This document shows positions 20,019-32,547 of a DNA stretch of 64,000 nt, one piece after another (within the stretch, counting starts at the first letter, position 1; the number at the start of each line of letters is the position of its first letter). The notes under the pieces are model-generated. The model searched no databases. It saw only the letters and a program-made list of their open reading frames with translations, and was not told where the DNA came from. The translations under genes were made by a program, and so were the position numbers. Origin of the DNA: Rhizophagus irregularis (Eukaryota > Glomeromycota > Glomeromycetes > Glomerales > Glomeraceae); the NCBI RefSeq assembly GCF_026210795.1, contig NC_089460.1, positions 1,550,001-1,614,000 of the forward strand. The letters run 5' to 3'.

Positions 20019-21336
20019 ATGACTCCAATTATTGAAGAAACCAAGAAACCTCAAAGTATGCCAACTGGTCCTCGAAATGTATTACGTTCCAATGACTCGG
20101 CAAGCCTTTGGAATTGTACACTTTCTCCAGGTAAACTTGAAAAATTTCATAAACTATATTACATACATACATACATAAACTTAGTAATATTTATTACTTA
20201 ATAGGTTGGTCCCGAGAGGAATGCGACATCTTACGGAAAGCTCTTATGAAATATGGAATTGGAAATTGGGCACAAATTATTGCGTCGAATTGTCTACCCG
20301 GGAAAACCAATGCCCAAATGAATCTGCAGTTACAAAGAATGTTGGGGCAGCAAAGTACTGCAGGTAAAAATAATATTTATTTTCGTTGACTGAATTTTCT
20401 TTCATTGTAATGCATTTTAAGAATTCTATATAATCCAAGAATTTGCCGGTTTGCATGTCGACCCATTGGTTATTGGAGAAAAGAACTCGAAAATCCAAGG
20501 ACCAAATATAAAACGCAAAAACAATTGCATTGTTAATACTGGAAGTAAGTTCCGTGAAATTTAGGAATTTTTAAATTTTTAAATGTTATAAATGGGTTCA
20601 ATATATATATATATTTATTTATAGGTAGACCGTCACGCGAAGAAATCAAGCGCAGAATTCAGAAAAATAAGGAATTGTAAGTAAATCATACTTTTTTTGA
20701 AGTTATTAGTTATATTTCTAATCTGTCAATTATTGCCTCCCAGATACGAGATCCCGGAAGAGGAATGGAGCAATATAGTTTTGCCAAAACCGGAAGATGT
20801 AGGTATTACCAGTAATTTTTATAGGCATTTAAATTTTCAAATGTAATAATTCATCGACTTCTTAACCAACAATTATGAATATAGCCACAGACAGGTAAGA
20901 ATATTTAGTGAATTAATAAAAGAAACTAACGAATACTGAATAACGTATTTTCTACAGCTTTAAATGCGAAATACGAAGAACTACGTCGTTTGCAAGACGA
21001 ACTTGCAAATGTACAAGCACAAATAACTGAAATACGGAATAAAAAACGCGAAAAGGTTTTTGTTTTAAAAATATATATATATATATATGTATATAATTTT
21101 TGAGTTTAATTAATGTATGTATATATTAAAGCTTTTCTTATTGATAGGATCAAGAAATAACAAACGAGTCAAATGAGTCAAATGGGTCAAACGAGCCAAA
21201 TAAGTCAAATGGGTCAAACGAACCAAATGGGTCAAATGAGTCAAATGAGCCATCAATTGCAAAAGAAGAGATCAACTCTGACAATACAAAGCAAAGGAGG
21301 TCGACACGTAAGATTAAAAAGACAAGGAGTTCGTAG
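20019..21336 (+). CDS. Myb/SANT-domain protein with coiled coil, spliced through a 10-nt microexon
   Basis: Eight exons: 20019-20130, 20205-20363, 20422-20544, 20625-20676, 20744-20798, 20885-20894, 20958-21055 and 21148-21336, giving 265 residues. A single Myb/SANT repeat reads GWSREECDILRKALMKYG then IGNWAQIIASNCLPGK, with the spaced Trp residues of the fold. A conserved-looking block follows (EFAGLHVDPLVIGEKNSK). Near the C-terminus, LRRLQDELANVQAQITEIRN predicts a short coiled coil. After that come a degenerate Asn-Gly-Ser-Asn-Glu tandem tract (21160-21250) and a basic tail (KIKKTRSS). This suggests a nuclear chromatin or transcription protein, but I cannot name the orthologue. The microexon (CCACAGACAG) keeps the frame between GT-AG introns. 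The donor after exon 7 (GTTTTT) is weak. Confidence 0.75.
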
Positions 21337-21411
21337 ACAGTCGAGAGATGATCTTGATTTTTCCACGCACTATAGATTTTATATTCTTAGAACAAAAGTG
21401 TATTATAATTT

Positions 21412-22363
21412 TCATTTTTTTTCTTTTTGTATGTACTTTTTCTTTTCTTGGTCAGAAAATTTCTCTAAACTATATCTTAACATCACCCTCGGCATTTTAG
21501 TTGCATGCATGTCCAGAAAATTAACAAGAGTTTTCTTAGATTTCTATAGAAAAGAATTATTTCTAAATATTATAGAAAAAAAGATTCAAAATTATTTCAT
21601 TTAGACTTACCTTGCCCATTTCCCTTAACATCCACCCAGTAGCCTTGTGAATTAGATCTTCCTTGTCATCTAACAAAATTTCGGACAGTTTTACTGTATC
21701 TTCATATTCACCCCGGTTAATAAAGAGCTGGGTCGATACGATAGCGATCCTCCTATCCCAAAGACGCTCCGAGGTTATCAATTTTTCGTAAAGCCACGTT
21801 TTTTTAAGTTCAGGCTTATTTATAAGATAAGAACCAACTACATGAGCTGCTGACATATCAACCAAATCCCAGTTATCAATTCCCTCTTTCATCTCAGTAG
21901 TATAAAATTCGAATAACTCTTTTTGCTCATTTAAATCTTGAGATATTTTAAATTTGTCAACTATATTAATGACCGATAATAACCTTTCCTCGTGATACTT
22001 CGATTCTATAAGACTTTTCAGTATCGTAAAGGGCAAAAAACCAAGACTTTTCGAAATTGATCTAACATAAGGAACTTTAAGTCCTAAAAAAATGTCTCCA
22101 CGACCATACTCATCAGTTCGAAAGTATTTTACAAGCGTTGCAGCTCTTTTTTTTGATGCCTGAGCAGCGAGTTGTTCATGAATGCTGGAGAGTGTTGGAT
22201 TAATTTTTATTACAGTTGATTCGGACTTTAGGGTTACTTTATTATCAATAATAGTTTTTGTTTTACGACGTTTTGTAGGTTGCGTTGATGTTTCAGTTGA
22301 AATACGTTTTGATCCTACTTTTTCTACGTTTCTTGCTTTTTGTTTACTACGCGTTTCCACCAT
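21412..22363 (-). CDS. DNA alkylation repair protein, AlkD/HEAT-like glycosylase family
   Basis: Two exons, 22363-21611 and 21543-21412, encode 294 residues. The frame runs open past the exon 1 donor, but the phase-0 splice restores the family ending: GWMLREMGK joined to KSKKTLVNFLDMHATKMPRV and MLRYSLEKF. Helical-repeat motifs of PF08713 are clear: YFRTDEYGRGDIFLGLKVP, YHEERLLSV, NWDLVDMSAAHVVG, LWDRRIAIVST and HKATGWMLREMGK. AlkD removes bulky or cationic alkylated bases without base flipping; its functional Trp and Asp lie in segments like NWDLVD and GWMLRE. The first ~60 residues are an added basic region (TKRRKTK) that could be a nuclear signal. The family is mostly bacterial, with scattered eukaryotic members. 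Convergent with the Myb gene. Confidence 0.88.
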
Positions 22364-22533
22364 ATTGTATCTTTTTTGTTAATATATGAATTTTTTTTAG
22401 TCAGAACATGTTTTTTTGTACATTCATTTTATTTATTTTCATAATCCCAATTTAGAAAGATGATTAGTGCGAGATAATCTAGTCCGCAGTAAGCATTTAC
22501 TCTCTTTTTTTAAAAATTTTTAACCATAGAAGA
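22364..22533. promoter_or_regulatory. Bidirectional promoter, AlkD-like / WDR92-like
   Basis: 170 bp lie between divergent start codons. T-rich tracts lie next to both ATGs; no specific site was identified. Confidence 0.4.
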
Positions 22534-24098
22534 ATGACATTACAAGAAAAACCGGAAATATTTACTCACATAAAAAAAAAATTATCATTCGGGTAAATTG
22601 TATATTATTATCTGTAATTATTAAAATTTTTTGCTAAAATACTTTCCAATTTGTATAGTACGTATGCCGTTAAGTGGATACCTTTTTCAGCAAAGTTCGT
22701 AGTTTTAGGGCAACACCCTAGAGGGACCGGTTTGTTTCAAGTTTATGAACTTAATGAGCAAGAATTAATGTTGATTAAAGAGGTAATAACGAGATCTTGA
22801 TTTTTCTAATGTTTTCTAACAAGCTAGAACCTGTCCGCGTTTATAATATTATAATCATTTTTAAATTGATATATATATTTTTTTTATGTAATAGCGTGAA
22901 ACTGGGGGCGCGTTAAAGTGTGGAACATTTGGTGCATCGAGTCTTAATGCTCGTCATTTAGCAACTGGGGATTTTGATGGACGTCTCGCTCTTTGGTAAA
23001 AAAATATTATCATTTTTATTTGAATTCTATACTTTAATGAAATTATAATTTAAATCAAAAAATTTTTATTATCTAGGGATCTTGAATATACTGAAGCACC
23101 GGTGTTTTCCATCAAAGCTCATTCAAGTATCATTAACGATATTGACGGATGTGGTGGATCCATCACATCTTCGCACGGACCACCAGAATTAGCAACTGCA
23201 AGTAGAGACGGTAAGTTATTATTTTATAGTGTATCTTTTTGAAATTCTTAAATGCAATTGACGCGTTTTGCTAAATTTGAATTCAGTTTAGGAACCGTTA
23301 AAATATGGGATATCAGGCAGAAAAATCAACCTGTTATTAAAATTGATTCAATGGAAGAAGCCAAGGGATCCAGGGATACTTGGTGCGTTGCATTCGGTAT
23401 GTTTTTTTTACATTTTTTTTATTATTATTACTTATTTTTATATAATTGATATAAATAAACAATTTGACGTGATATTATAGGAAACGCGTGGAATAACAAA
23501 GAGCGAGTATTAGCAGCTGGTTATGATAGTGGTGAAATAAAATTATTTGATTTAAAAGCAATGTCAACTTTATCAGAATTGACAATCTCTTCTGGGGTAC
23601 GATTCTCAAATTAATTGAACTTTTTTTTTATCAATCATTAACAAGATATTTGATTTAGGTTGTTTCTCTAGAATTTGATCGTCAATATACAAAACTCAAC
23701 AGATTAACTGTAGGTTCCCTTAAAACTTTAGAAGTATTTGAAATCAATGAAGAGGACAAATTAAAATCATTAGCCACGGGAAAACATGTAAGTAAAGAAT
23801 CATTTTTTTTTTAAAGAAAATATTACAAAATTAATTTAGGTTAATAATATAGGAAGATGACACAACAAATTGGTGTGTACGTCATGTTCCCCAATCTCCA
23901 AATTTGTTCATGGCATCAACTAGTTCTGGGGCCGTTAACTTATATCAAATTAAAAATAAGTCATTAAAATTGATGACTAGTGCCACTGTAACCGAACAAC
24001 CTGTGGCTTCTGTTGACTGGCATATAAATAAATCCGGTTTAACTGTTTTTACATCATTTGATGGGACAATCGGTGTGAATATTGTTACTAATATTTGA
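22534..24098 (+). CDS. WDR92: WDR92/DNAAF10 (Monad)-like WD40 protein
   Basis: Eight exons: 22534-22592, 22659-22782, 22895-22995, 23077-23210, 23292-23396, 23481-23596, 23659-23787 and 23853-24098, giving 337 residues. The whole length follows WDR92: [60 protein letters not shown] with [73 protein letters not shown] and a final [14 protein letters not shown]. Animal and algal WDR92 binds the R2TP/prefoldin-like co-chaperone and is needed to preassemble axonemal dynein arms. Retention in a fungus with no known flagellum is notable. The exon 5 acceptor was chosen as TTTAG before GAACCG to restore DGTVKIWD. Confidence 0.9.
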
Positions 24099-25897
24099 GT
24101 AAGGGATACATTTATATTTTTGGAATTTGAATATCTAATTTTAATTCTTTTCTATAAAAGAAAAATAATATAGTTATACTTTTTTTATCTCAATCAAACT
24201 TTTTTTTTTTTTTTAATAATTTTATTTTTATTTTAATATTATTTTTATAACTATCGTTAATAATATTTGAAACACTTTTTTACTAATAATGTTCTAAATT
24301 TGAAACATGATTATCGAAAGATTACATATGATTTTTTTATAAAATAAGTTATGTCATAGTTGATGGTTACGTAACACAAAAATGAGCGGATATTGTTTTA
24401 TGGCTTGGACTTATAGGAAAATCGGGACAAGTTTTTTAGGGTTTAACCCTTTTTACTATTTAGATGTCATTAAAAATTTAACGAAAAAAAAAAAGAAAAA
24501 AAAATCAAACATCAAACAAGTATGATACAAAGGGGAAAATTTAATAACCAATTTATTTGTACAGAATTTAAGAATTAATTAAAATACTTAAAAATATCTT
24601 CGCGATTTCAAAAAGAAGATAAAGAAAACGGCAAAGATCCAGTTGAAAATAGTTTATTTATAATATTGTAATTTTGATTATGTGGGATAAAACTGGAAAT
24701 TAATAGTATCAGATCATGCCGAGACTTTTGTGGCGCATTTGAAAATCAATACTTTTTTTTGAACAGAATGTTTATTTTAAATAGGTGAGGATCAAATAAA
24801 GATCCATAAATAAAGTAAACAGGTTTTTTTCTATTTATATAAGGTTCATGCCGAGTGGATAGATCGCAATCGCAATGACCGCTTCAAAAAAAAATTTCCA
24901 TACATGGATAGTTTACTTCGCCTTAACAAGCTTTTAATAAATCAAGTTTCTAATTTATTTTTACTGCTAAACTAAAAATGGGGGCTGATCGGTTTGATCA
25001 TATTTCCAAATTGTGCACTTTAATTTTTTTTTAGGATATTAATTAATTCAAAATTCCATGGTTAATATTTATTTGCATGATCAAATTTCACATAGAATAA
25101 AAGATTAACCGCCTTGAAATTAATGTTAAATGTTAAATTCAAGTTATTGTTCGAGAAATTTTTCGTATCACACATTCTACTTTTATATTCGTGGCCTTTT
25201 TCTTCTCTTTTTACTCCCCAATATTTTTAATTAATCTTTTAATTAATCTTGTGAAATTTAGTTTCATAAAGACTGTGCTGTAACTTTCGCTTTTATTAAT
25301 AGAAAAAAAAAAATTTTTTTTTTCTATTTTTTTCTATATTTAAGGGAAAAAAAAATAAATTAATCCGTGCATAATATTAATAAGATAAATTTCGGCCTTT
25401 TACTCGTTACTTTATATGTACGATTAATAGGTTGTGTAATATAATCAAGTAATCATATAATATATTCGTGTACACAAGGAAATTAATTTCGAACCCACTT
25501 AAAGAAAAAATTCAGCCGCAAGATATAGCTAAAAATAACTATAATATTTGTTTTATGCGCATATAACTGTTTGTTGAACCTTACCCTTAATAAGTATTTC
25601 TGCTTGATATACATTGCCATAATACACAAATTTCGAAGTAATATTTTAATTGCATATTTTAGATACTAATAATAATCCTTCTACAAACCATTCCCCCCCT
25701 TTACCCCTTCTTTTCCTCTTCCCTTCTTTTTTTTACAAAAGTTGACGCTTTTATTTTGTTCAGAGGAAGGAAAAAAAGGATTTTATTTCATTATATTTTA
25801 TATTTAAAATTTAAAAAAAATTAATTAATTAATTATAAAAATAATAATAATAATAAAAAAAAAAATATTTATTTGAACACTTTAAAACCCAATCATA
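24099..25897. promoter_or_regulatory. Long chitin synthase upstream region with a pyrimidine tract
   Basis: 1.8 kb without a gene. 25690-25735 is a C/T-rich run (CCCCCCCTTTACCCC and CTTTTCCTCTTCCC), the sort of pyrimidine tract seen before strong fungal transcription starts. It lies 165-210 bp before the chitin synthase ATG, so it is a plausible core promoter or leader feature. The rest is AT-rich and shows no RNA gene. Confidence 0.4.
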
Positions 25898-28800
25898 ATG
25901 GGTAAAAAAAAGAATACCTCTTCTTCGGTAGAGGAAAAAACAGACCTTTCAGCAATACAAAATATATCTCAAGATACAATATCTTCAACGCTTCGCGAAC
26001 GTTTTCAAAGAGACAACATTTATACTCGCATAAACCATTCCGCACTCATAGCAATAAATCCATACAAAACCCTTCACATCTTCAGTGATTCAACTGTTCA
26101 AGAATATGTTGCAGACTACAAAGACACTTCAGGTCAAAGAGCTACTTTACCTCCTCATTCCTTTCAACTTGCTTCACAGGCTTATTTACATATGAGACGT
26201 ACTGGACAAGATCAGTCCATCATCTTAAGGTAAGTTTATTCTCTCAAAAAAAAAGTGCCCCAAATTTTTTTTCTTAAAAAAAAAGTTACTTATTTTAATT
26301 TTATTTATTAAATTTTTAAATAATAATAGTGGAGAATCAGGTAGTGGAAAATCAGAAACTCGAAAACTTTTGGTTAAACAATTAATTGCTTTAAGTTCAC
26401 ATAACAAGAGCAACAAAAAAGAATCTAGAGTTCAAACTCAAATCCCATTTTCAGAAATTATTTTAGAATCTTTTGGTAATGCAAAAACAATATCTAATAA
26501 TAATGCTTCCCGCTTCGGTAAATATACCGAACTTCAATTTAATGAACGTGGTAGATTAATTGGAGCTAAGACGCTTGATTATCTTTTGGAAAAAAGTCGT
26601 CTTGTTAAAGTTCCCCCAAATGAACGAAATTTTCATATATTTTATTATTTGATCGCTGGAACTTCACAAGAAGAGAGAACGCATCTTCATCTTACTGACG
26701 CTACACAATATCGTTATCTTAATATTCCTAAAGGAACTAGAGCCAATTTAGATGATACAAACAATTTTAATGAATTGAAACAAGCTTTAAAGTCTTTAGG
26801 ATTTCATAAGAAACATGTTGCACAAATGTTTCAACTTTTAGCTGCCATTTTACATTTGGGTAATATACAGTTCACTCAAGATCCTAATAATAATAAACAA
26901 AGGGAAGCAGCTTTAATAAAAAATCAAGAAGTTTTAGATTTAGTTGCGGACTTTTTAGGAGTGGATCCTAAAGCTCTTGAGAATGTACTTACATATAAAA
27001 CCAAATTAATTAAAAAAGAAATGTGTACAATATTCTTGGACGCGGATTCTGCTTCGGTTCAACGTGATGATTTGGCAAAAGCACTCTATTCTTTATTATT
27101 TAGTTGGATTGTAGAATATATTAACACAAAACTTTGTAACGAGGATTTTGCCAGTTTCGTTGGTCTTCTTGATCTTACTGGATTTCAAAATTTAACATCA
27201 AATTCACTTGATCAATTTTGTGTAAATTTTGCAAATGAAAAGATTCACAATTTTATTTTAAAACATATTTTCGATTCACGTCAAGAAGAGTATACAAGTG
27301 AAGGAATTAACGTTCCTGATATAGCTTATTTTGATAATTCAGCATGTCTTCAAATGATTTCTCATCCATCATCAGGATTAATCGCAATTATGAATGATCA
27401 AGCCAACAAATCTTCTCGTAAAACTGATCATACCATGTTAGATGCTTTCAATAAGAAATATTCAGAACATAGTTCTTTTACACCTACTGGTAAAAGTTTG
27501 AATGCTCTTCCTACTTTTGGTATTCAACATTACGCTGGACAAGTTACTTACGACGTCACAGGATTTCTTGAGAAGAATACTGATACTCTTAGTGCTGATT
27601 TTGTTTCTCTATTCCGTGGTGCTGAAGAATCATATAATAGTTTTATTGTTGGTTTGTTCACTGATAAGGCTGTTGCTACAGAATCTCATCCTCGAAATGA
27701 TAATACTATTGTTGCAGCTCAACAATCTGTCAAACCTATGCGTGCTCCATCAATGCGCCGTAAAAAGGGTCAAGAAACTAAGGGACAAGAAACTCCTGAA
27801 ATCTCTTCAAAACCTAAAGTTTCTTGTGTTGCAACTCAAATTTCATCAGCTTTAGATGAACTTTGTGATACACTTGAAGAGACTACTCCTTGGTATGTTT
27901 TTTGTATACGTCCAAATGACACACAGCTCCCTAACCAATTTGATCCAAAAGTTGTACAATCTCAAGTAAAATCATTTGGATTAACGGAAATTGCAAAGAA
28001 ATTACAGTTTGATTATACTATCTCTTTTACACATGAAGAATTTTTAGAGAGATATGAACCTATTTTGGATTCAATGGGACTTGATCAATCAAGGGATCCT
28101 AAAGCTAAATGTGAAGCTTCTTGTACTATTTTTGGTTGGTCAATTTCTGATATGGCTGTTGGTCAAAATAAGGTTAGTTGATTTAGAAAAAGTTATTTTT
28201 ATATTTTATCTATACCATAAACGTATTATCTAATTTAACCAAATTTTAACAGACATATTTAAGTGAAACTGCATGGCGAAACTTGGAAGATAATCTTCGT
28301 AATATAGATAATGAAGAAAAACGTAAAAAGAAAGATAAAAAAGCAGTTACAAGTACAGCAGATGTATCATCTCAACAGTCTTACCCTTCAAATAAAGAAT
28401 TAGATGTTCCTCGCCCTCTTTATTCAAGAGGATTTGATCAAAGATCTTTTGTTTCTGGTGATGATAATCGCTCAAACTTTTCTGATGATGAATACTATCA
28501 AGATGAAGCACTTAGTCAATACGATGATAATGTATCTTCCTATGGTTCAGATGTATACGCGCCTTCACATAATATGTTCAAAGAAATGGAAGCAAAGAAA
28601 ATGTTAAATGAAGAAGACAACGCATTGGAAGAAGCTGAAGAACCTCGCAAAACTACAGCTGCTCGTAAGAAGTGGGTATTTCTTACTTGGTTCCTTACGT
28701 GGTGGGTTCCCCCTTGCTTCTTACGTTGGTGTGGTGGTATGAAAAGAAAAGACATTCAAATGGCATGGCGTGAAAAAGTTGCACTTTGCATAGTTATTTC

Positions 28801-31660
28801 TCTTATTTCTGCTTTTGTCATATTTATTCTCGCTGGATTGGGTAGAATTATTTGTCCAAAAGTTTTTATTTTCACGGCAGAAGAATTATCAACACATAAT
28901 GTTAAAGACAATCCTGATAGTACTTATGTAGCAATTCGTGGAGAAGTTTTTATTTTGAGTACATTTGCCCCTCGTCATTACCCACCTAATTTAGTATCTA
29001 CAGATTCAATTTTGTCATATGGCGGTTCTGATGCATCTAGTTTGTTTCCGGTTCAAGTTAGTGCTCTTTGCAACGGAATTGATGGAAATGTAGATCCTTC
29101 TGTAACATTCGATTTCACTGGCAATGCTACTCAGGATGAAAATGCTAAATATCACGATTTCCGTTATTCTACCAATGATTATCGTCCAGACTGGTATTTT
29201 ACAGAAATTTTAAAGAAAATGAGATCAATTTATCTTGTAGGTCAAATGGCAATACCACCACATATAGTCAAAGAAATGGCAATTAGAGATCAAGACAAAA
29301 GGCAAATTGCTATCATCAATGATAATATTTATGATATAACACCTTATGTAACTGGTGGTCGTCGAGCTATAGATCAAAATGGTCAAAATGTGCCAGGTGT
29401 TAATGTAGATTTTTTGCTTCCTGATATTGTTGGCCTTTTCACAAATTTTAATGGACTTGATATATCAAAAAGCTTTAATAGTTTAAAAATTGATCCTGAT
29501 ACTAGAAAACGTCAAGAAGTTTGCTTGAAAAACTTATTTTATGTTGGGAAAGTAGATCATCGTAACTCACCACAATGCTTATTTGCAAATTATATTTTAC
29601 TCGTATTTTCAGGTATATTGGTTGCTGTTATTGCCTTCAAATTTTTGGCAGCTCTCCAATTAGGCGCAAAACGAGAACCGGAAGAACATGATAAATTTGT
29701 TATATGTCAAGTTCCCTGTTATACTGAAGGTGATGAATCTATGCGTAAAACTTTAGATTCTTTGGCCATATTAAGATATGACGATAAACGCAAACTTTTA
29801 TTTATTGTTTGTGATGGTATGATTGTCGGTAGCGGTAATGATAGACCAACACCTCGTATTGTATTAGATATTTTGGGAGTTGATCCAAATTTAGATCCTG
29901 AACCTCTTAGTTTTCTATCTCTTGGTGAAGGTTTAAAACAACATAATATGGGCAAAGTATATTCTGGATTATATGAATGTAATGGACATGTTGTTCCCTA
30001 TTTAGTAGTAGTCAAAGTTGGTAAACCAAGCGAAAGATCTCGACCTGGTAATCGTGGTAAACGTGATTCTCAGATGGTTCTGATGAGATTTTTAAACAAG
30101 GTCCACTTCAATTGTGAAATGACTCCATTAGAATTAGAAATGTATCATCAAATCAAGAATGTTATCGGGGTTAATCCAAGTTTTTACGAATATATTCTTA
30201 TGGTTGACGCTGACACAGAAGTAATGCCAGACTCATTGAATCGCCTCGTTTCCGCTTTTATGCATGATACTAAAGTAATGGGTCTTTGTGGTGAAACAAC
30301 TCTCGCTAATGAAAAAGATTCTTGGGTTACTATGATTCAAGTATATGAATATTACATATCTCATCATCTTGCAAAAGCTTTTGAATCACTCTTCGGAAGT
30401 GTTACTTGTTTGCCTGGTTGTTTCTGTATGTATAGAGTCCGTACACCCGATTCTCATAAGCCTTTATTGATTGCCAACCAAGTTATTGAAGATTACTCCG
30501 AAAATATTGTTGACACTCTTCATAAAAAGAATTTACTCCATCTTGGTGAAGATCGTTATTTAACAACTCTTATGATGAAACACTTTCCAAATTATAAAAT
30601 GTCATTTGTTCCCGACGCGCAATGTAAAACTTATGCTCCTGACCAATGGGCTGTACTTCTCTCACAACGTCGTCGATGGATTAACTCTACCGTGCACAAT
30701 CTTATGGAATTGGTCTTTTTGCCTCAACTTTGTGGTTTCTGTTGTTTCTCTATGCGTTTTGTGGTCATGATTGATTTGTTTGCCACTCTTATTATGCCTG
30801 CGACTGTTGCATATCTTGGATTTTTAATATACACAATTGTTAAAGATCCAACGACAATTCCAATTACATCTCTAATGTTGTTAGCTGCCGTATATGGTCT
30901 TCAAGCTATTATATTTATTCTCCGCCGGAAGTGGGAACATGTTGGTTGGATGATTGTTTATATACTTGCCATGCCTGTTTTCTCGTTCTACTTACCTCTT
31001 TATGCATTTTGGCATTTTGATGACTTTTCATGGGGTAATACACGCTTGGTTGTAGGTGAGAAGGGCAAAAAATTTGTAGTGGCGGATGAAGGAAAATTTG
31101 ATCCAAAAAGCATACCTAAAAAGAAATGGTCAGATTATGAACAAGAACTTTGGGAAGTCGGTACACAAGGATCACAAGAATCGGCCCATTCAAGAGCTTC
31201 AGATCGTTCATACCGAAGTGGTCGATCCGCTAAAAAAGCTGGTTCTGCCGCTGGATCTGTTGCTGGCGATTATTATGAAGAGCGTAGTAAGAGAAGTCGT
31301 TCTCGGTCACCCGCACCTCCATATGATGATCCAAACAGACCTTATGCTCGCTCTAACTTTGGTGGTGCTGAGATGAGCCAAAGAGGATCAGTGTATGGTA
31401 TTGGACGTGGCGAATATGATGTTTATGGTGCTGGATCAAGACCCGTTAGTTTAATAGAAGGTGGACATGCAGACAGTGACTTCCCCTCAGATGAAGAGAT
31501 TCTTCAAGGAATTCGAAATATATTATCAACAGCTAATTTAATGTCAATTACAAAGAAGCAAGTTCGCGATGATTTATCTCAATCCTTTGGCATGGACATG
31601 AGTGCAAAGAAAGAATATATTAACAATTGTATAGAATTGATCCTCCAAGGAAAACTTTAA
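25898..31660 (+). CDS. Chitin synthase with N-terminal myosin motor-like domain (class V/VII division)
   Basis: Three exons, 25898-26229, 26330-28172 and 28253-31660, encode 1860 residues. The order is a myosin motor-like domain (~1-760), acidic linker, membrane segments, a cytochrome-b5-like part, the GT2 chitin synthase core, a membrane cluster and a DEK C-terminal domain. The motor has P-loop GESGSGKSETRK, switch I NNASRFGKY and a switch-II-like DLTGFQN. The catalytic core has VDADTEV, CFCMYR, LGEDRYLTT and the product-binding QRRRWINS. The last ~55 residues (SDEEILQGIRNILS to the end) are DEK_C. It makes chitin from UDP-GlcNAc at growing tips, delivered along actin and microtubules. Switch II is degenerate relative to true myosins (DIxGFE), as is usual in this class, so strong ATPase activity is doubtful. 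Coding DNA is richer in GC than its flanks. Confidence 0.97.
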
Positions 31661-32275
31661 AATCATTTAATATTACTTTTTTAATTTTACTTAATAACAT
31701 TTAGAAATATACATATATTCAAAATACAGTAATCATTTACTATCTATTTACGATAAATTTTACCCTAAAAAAAAACTCTTAAAATAATTATTTTAGTATA
31801 TTTCCTACTGGTCAATTTAATGAAAGATGTATTTTTTTATTATGTAGTCTAATTTGTAGAAAAATTAGTTTGAAATGATTCAATTACGAATATTTAATTG
31901 GGAAATCTTGTATTTTACTTTAAAAAGTTTTTTTTTTATCTTTATTTTTGATTAGGACTTTGGATTTTAATTTTTGAGGAAATTTTCTTTTATTAAAAAA
32001 TTTAGGTTGTGAAATAATATAATTGAGGGCGTTTATTAGAATTTTTTTGTATCTTTTTTTTTATTAATTATAAAAAATCTATTATTATGATTATATTGAT
32101 CATATTAATTAACTTATTTAAAAATAATGCTTTTTACATTTATTATTATAATTTGAATTGATTTGTTTATTACATATCAAATGGTTAAACATTTATTATG
32201 TTGTTCAAATAAAATCTAATAAACTAATCAAAGGTTAGAAACACATGTTAAGCAAACTCTAATTTATTTATATAC
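31661..32275. other. Intergenic, chitin synthase 3' flank
   Basis: AT-rich sequence up to the left target duplication of the MULE. Nothing recognised. Confidence 0.4.
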
Positions 32276-32284
32276 GGTAACGAC

Positions 32285-32547
32285 GCAAAAATATGAATCT
32301 TGACCCGTCACATGGATTAATCTTGACCCACTGCATGCACATTGTCGATCACATATATTTTACAATACACCATGAATAGGATCGACAACGTGCATGCAGG
32401 TGGGTCAAGTTTCACGTACGTGACGCAAAAGTATCGGACTTGACCCTCCTCGTGGTGCTAAGTTGACCCGGTCAATTATGCATGTTTATGCATAACAAAA
32501 AATTGTATTTCTTGACCCGAAATGTGATAATCGATAATGTGATAAAT
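32285..32547 (+). repeat. Left terminal inverted repeat of the MULE
   Basis: It is the reverse complement of 36552-36705 except for a few substitutions and an inserted block (~32312-32415). That block is itself an inverted repeat: CTTGACCCACTGCATGCAC on one side and GTGCATGCAGGTGGGTCAAG on the other. TTGACCC occurs at least six times in either orientation in this arm. Confidence 0.88.

Noticed and set aside
21563-21610. AlkD-like C-terminus VSLNEIILNLFFYNI
   Set aside because: It is intron read-through; splicing to 21543 gives the conserved family ending.
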